A stretch of 64,000 nucleotides of DNA. Origin: Sedimentibacter hydroxybenzoicus DSM 7310. GTDB taxonomy: Bacteria > Bacillota > Clostridia > Tissierellales > Sedimentibacteraceae. Made by a program: the position numbers and the translations under genes. Below are positions 61,611 through 64,000 of the stretch, in pieces. The stretch spans positions 62,001-126,000 of the forward strand of contig NZ_JACBNQ010000005.1 of assembly GCF_013403245.1 (NCBI RefSeq). The letters are read 5' to 3'. The notes beneath the pieces were generated by a model. It saw nothing but the letters and a program-made list of their open reading frames with translations. It made no database searches and had not been told where the DNA came from. How positions within the stretch are numbered: the stretch's first letter is position 1; every line of letters starts with the position of its first letter.

Positions 61611-61642
61611 CAGGCTGTTGAAAATTTATCTTCAACAGCCTG
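61611..61642. terminator. Bidirectional terminator
   Basis: CAGGCTGTTGAA (61611-61622) and TTCAACAGCCTG (61631-61642) with an 8-base loop, between convergent genes. Confidence 0.85.
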
Positions 61643-61646
61643 CATT

Positions 61647-62099
61647 TTAAATTATTCTGATGTATTGACCAAACACATACCCGTTAATATTGTTGTAACT
61701 AATTTGATACCAATCTCCTACTCTTCTGATTATTTCTACGTTTGCTCCGTTTGGTGCCATTCCTATAACAGGATTACTAAGAGTCGGGCCATTTCTTATA
61801 TTCAGGTACCCGCTATTTAATGTTACCCTGCCCATTGTCCGTCCATTTTGTGTGCTGGCATTAGTGACCGGAATACCAAAGTATTGCGCTAATGAATTGG
61901 CAAACGCCAAGGCAATTAATTCCTTATTATTTACTATCCAGTTTGCATCCTCCCAATTATCATGAAAAGCAACTTCAACTAATACTGATGGTGCTCTCGT
62001 TCTTGAAACTTCACCTAAAGTTGTTGTCGGCATTGTTCTTACAAGATCAGGCGAAGAAGGCTGATTCAGTGCGTATATGCAGAATATAACTAGATTAAA
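61647..62099 (-). pseudogene. N-acetylmuramoyl-L-alanine amidase remnant with SH3 domain
   Basis: The frame encodes only the C-terminal end of an amidase: NQPSSPDLVRT then MPTTTLGEVSRTRAPSVLVE, where the glutamate is the late catalytic residue, followed by a bacterial SH3 domain (NGRTMGRVTLNSGYLNIRNG to the end). The N-terminal half with the zinc histidine and signal peptide is missing. Similarity continues upstream of the only ATG (62033) and ends where the phospholipase gene stops (62090), so a deletion has probably joined the two. The product would be inactive. Confidence 0.7.
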
Positions 62100-62830
62100 G
62101 GTTCTCCTCTTCTCATTTGATTAATCGCCTTTAATCTTTGAATGTCATAGAAAAAATTATTCATTAATCCGGAAGTAGTTTTCTGTGCCATAACTAATGA
62201 AATTGATGTAATTTTATAAAATTTCATAGCCTCATTTTTTAAACCGGAATACATTTTGTATGTTTCTATAGCTTTGTGAGTATTTAAATTAATATAATAT
62301 TCCAACGAATCTAGATAAATACCCCCTCTTTCTACCTTAAATCTGCGATGCTTGTTATACATCTTTATAACCCAGTTCTCATATGCTCTGTGATTATTTA
62401 ACAGTTCAATATTTGCATGCTGCGGAATGGTTAAATCCTGAATCAAGTGACATGCCGCACCTAAATAAAACATAGCATTCTTAATATCTCCCTTAAAATA
62501 TTCCTTTATGGCTCTCCTGTAATAAGTAATGCATTCAATTCTGGCATTGCTGCTACCGTACAGACCCCTTTGAATTTTTGGATTATAAAAATGATTACTG
62601 CTTTTAAAATCCTGATCGGCCCACACAGCTCCTTCGTTTATATCTTCGATATATTTGGAAACTATGTTATAAACAGCAGTATGACCGTCATTTCTCAGTA
62701 TTTCAACCGCCTGATCGTTAATAAATTTATGTACTATGCATTCTGTTTTTATCACTTTCTTTTTTAACGGATTTACTGCCTTAACTACCTTTTTATATAA
62801 ATATGAATAAGATTTTTCAATTGTACTCAT
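62090..62830 (-). CDS. Zinc-dependent phospholipase C-like protein
   Basis: A 246-residue, mostly helical protein matching the zinc-dependent phospholipase C fold: HKFINDQAVEIL, AVWADQDFKSSNHFYNP, and AACHLIQDLTIPQHA, whose His and Asp are metal ligands in clostridial alpha-toxin type enzymes. No signal peptide is visible, unlike secreted toxins, and there is no C2-like domain. It may act inside the cell or be exported in another way. The ATG at 62830 (MSTIEKS) follows GGGAG; an earlier frame start at 62893 has no site. Its end abuts the amidase remnant. Confidence 0.73.
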   Translation of the reverse strand: MSTIEKSYSYLYKKVVKAVNPLKKKVIKTECIVHKFINDQAVEILRNDGHTAVYNIVSKYIEDINEGAVWADQDFKSSNHFYNPKIQRGLYGSSNARIECITYYRRAIKEYFKGDIKNAMFYLGAACHLIQDLTIPQHANIELLNNHRAYENWVIKMYNKHRRFKVERGGIYLDSLEYYINLNTHKAIETYKMYSGLKNEAMKFYKITSISLVMAQKTTSGLMNNFFYDIQRLKAINQMRRGEPLI

Positions 62831-62921
62831 AGTATTTATCTCCCTTTGTACCGTTTTAAGCTCACTACGATATATTAGGATTATTTTATTCATGTTTTAT
62901 ACTATTATCCAATATAAAAAC

Positions 62922-62950
62922 AAAAAAGAACCTAAGTGTTATTTTAGGTT
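62922..62950 (-). terminator. Terminator after the chromate transporter genes
   Basis: AACCTAA (62929-62935) and TTAGGTT (62944-62950) pair, followed on the minus strand by TTTTTTG. Confidence 0.8.
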
Positions 62951-62984
62951 CAGATTAAATGATGCAGGCTGTATGCCTTAATAG

Positions 62985-63545
62985 TTATAATTTTAGAATT
63001 ATTCCTATTATTCCGGAGATTATAATATAGGTAACAGGATGTTTCTTAAATTTGATTATTGAATAAAATATAGCTAAGAAAATAATTGATTTTAATATGT
63101 CTATGCTGCCGAATAAACCAACTGTCGATATCAAGCTTCTGTTTAATATTGCTACGCTTAGCAAGTCCACACCTACGTAAGCAAGCAAGCCTGCAACACA
63201 TGGTCTTATACCGTAAAATGCATGCTTAAAACCTTGATTGTTTTTAAATTTAAACAAAAACTTAGATACCAATGCCACTATTATTATGGAGGGTAAAATT
63301 TCCGAAACAGTTGCGAGGATACCTCCAAAGATTCCCGCAACTTCATTGCCCACATATGTAGCCATATTTATACCTATAGGTCCGGGCGTTGATTCTGATA
63401 TGGCAATCATATCCGTTATAAATGACACCTCATACCAGCCGGTTCTCTCTGCTAAATCCTTCAAATAAGGTATGGTAGCTAATCCGCCTCCAAATGTAAA
63501 TAAACCTATAATAAAAAATTCATAAAATAATTTTAAATATATCAT
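62985..63545 (-). CDS. Chromate transporter (CHR family), half-size, second subunit
   Basis: A 186-residue single-domain CHR protein: LFTFGGGLATIPYLKDLAE at the start, ITDMIAISESTPGPIGINMATYVG, the family signature, and about five membrane segments. In two-gene systems two half-size proteins work together to export chromate or a related anion. It overlaps the upstream chromate gene by four bases. Confidence 0.9.
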   Translation of the reverse strand: MIYLKLFYEFFIIGLFTFGGGLATIPYLKDLAERTGWYEVSFITDMIAISESTPGPIGINMATYVGNEVAGIFGGILATVSEILPSIIIVALVSKFLFKFKNNQGFKHAFYGIRPCVAGLLAYVGVDLLSVAILNRSLISTVGLFGSIDILKSIIFLAIFYSIIKFKKHPVTYIIISGIIGIILKL

Positions 63546-64000
63546 GCTCTTAACCCTGATTTCTTAACAAGTATTCCGATAACTCCACTGAGTATAATCA
63601 AAATAACCGGCGAAATATCAAACGCAAACATAATTGCAGCGGTTATAACAAAAATTGCTAAGCAGATTTTATCAACAACACTTTTTTTCCAAAGTCCCAC
63701 TATAGCGCTGAATATTAATGCGGTTGCACCAAGTGTTATGCCGGCAAATGCATGCTGTATAATTTCTATGTCACGGAAATTTGATATAAATGAAGTTAAA
63801 ATAGTTATTATTAAAATGCATGGCGATACTGTACCTAAACTTGCAGCTATATCACCAACTAACCCCTTTTTGCGATAACCTATCATAGATGCTACATTAA
63901 TAGCCAATATTCCAGGTAGACCTTGACTGAGTGCATAATAATCAATCACTTCTTCATCGGTTATCCATTGCTTATTTTGTACGATTTCCCTTTGAAGTAT
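63542..64000 (-). CDS. Chromate transporter (CHR family), half-size, first subunit, partial
   Basis: The frame is open to the window edge and the start lies beyond it. The visible 152 residues begin ILQREIVQNKQWITDEEVID, then YYALSQGLPGILAINVASMIGY, equivalent to the signature of the downstream partner, followed by about four membrane segments. A start at 63949 (GTG) would cut the conserved N-terminus and is not real. Confidence 0.88.
   Translation of the reverse strand: MLQREIVQNKQWITDEEVIDYYALSQGLPGILAINVASMIGYRKKGLVGDIAASLGTVSPCILIITILTSFISNFRDIEIIQHAFAGITLGATALIFSAIVGLWKKSVVDKICLAIFVITAAIMFAFDISPVILIILSGVIGILVKKSGLRA

Overview
The window looks like a low-GC, anaerobic, endospore-forming Firmicute of the class Clostridia. 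Support comes from AT-rich intergenic DNA, strong AGGAGG-type ribosome binding sites, a yabP-yabQ-divIC-spoIIE-tilS-hpt-ftsH block in the Bacillus/Clostridia order, a Tlp-type small spore protein, three T-box riboswitches, and fermentation genes (split methylmalonyl-CoA mutase, succinyl-CoA type CoA-transferase, EtfAB with an FAD-linked 2-hydroxyacid dehydrogenase). A Sedimentibacter-like member of the Tissierellia would fit, but that is a guess from gene content. Most genes lie on the minus strand.

Layout. 1-13.7 kb: division and cell-wall (dcw) cluster, read right to left: mraZ, rsmH, ftsL, a PASTA-bearing PBP, murE, mraY, murD, ftsW, murG, murA, ftsQ and two DUF881 genes. The DNPR motif of MurE points to meso-diaminopimelate peptidoglycan. 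murF is missing from its usual place between murE and mraY. 13.8-14.3 kb: a small GIY-YIG nuclease gene bounded on both sides by hairpin repeats, then lgt. 15.2-22.6 kb: trpS and pheST, each behind its own T-box, a SpoU-family methyltransferase, and infC-rpmI-rplT behind a leader with a terminator. 22.7-27.1 kb: a short FtsH-like protease, an EnvC-like M23 protein and ftsEX. 27.3-30.1 kb: a TetR regulator and an exported FMN/FAD reductase with a clear operator over its promoter. 30.2-39.0 kb: a CoA-transferase, then a YfcC carrier, a D-aminoacylase-like amidohydrolase and an M20 peptidase, with a divergent PrpR-type sigma-54 activator, a -24/-12 promoter and a perfect palindromic activator site. 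39.2-42.6 kb: methylmalonyl-CoA mutase (two subunits), MeaB and epimerase. 42.9-47.8 kb: FAD-linked dehydrogenase, EtfA, EtfB and a YkvI-like transporter under a phenylalanine T-box. 47.9-54.9 kb: ftsH, hpt, tilS, spoIIE, divIC, yabQ, yabP. 55-64 kb: mixed accessory genes (ComK-like protein, sigma factor plus frameshifted yvrJ, EamA transporter, tlp, metallophosphoesterase, a duplicated Cys-rich small protein, DUF1540, 2-hydroxyacid dehydrogenase, hemolysin III family, a decayed amidase, a zinc phospholipase C-like protein, a split chromate transporter).

The most unusual feature is a dispersed family of about 28-base hairpin units at ten loci. Their stem bases change in compensating pairs, while the flanks (GAG and GACA) and a TC/TC internal loop stay fixed. 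The units sit mostly just after stop codons, often as inverted pairs, and one lies inside the pheST T-box leader. The only nuclease gene embedded among them is the GIY-YIG gene, which suggests a REP-like element family linked to a GIY-YIG enzyme. Two other short intergenic repeat families are also present.
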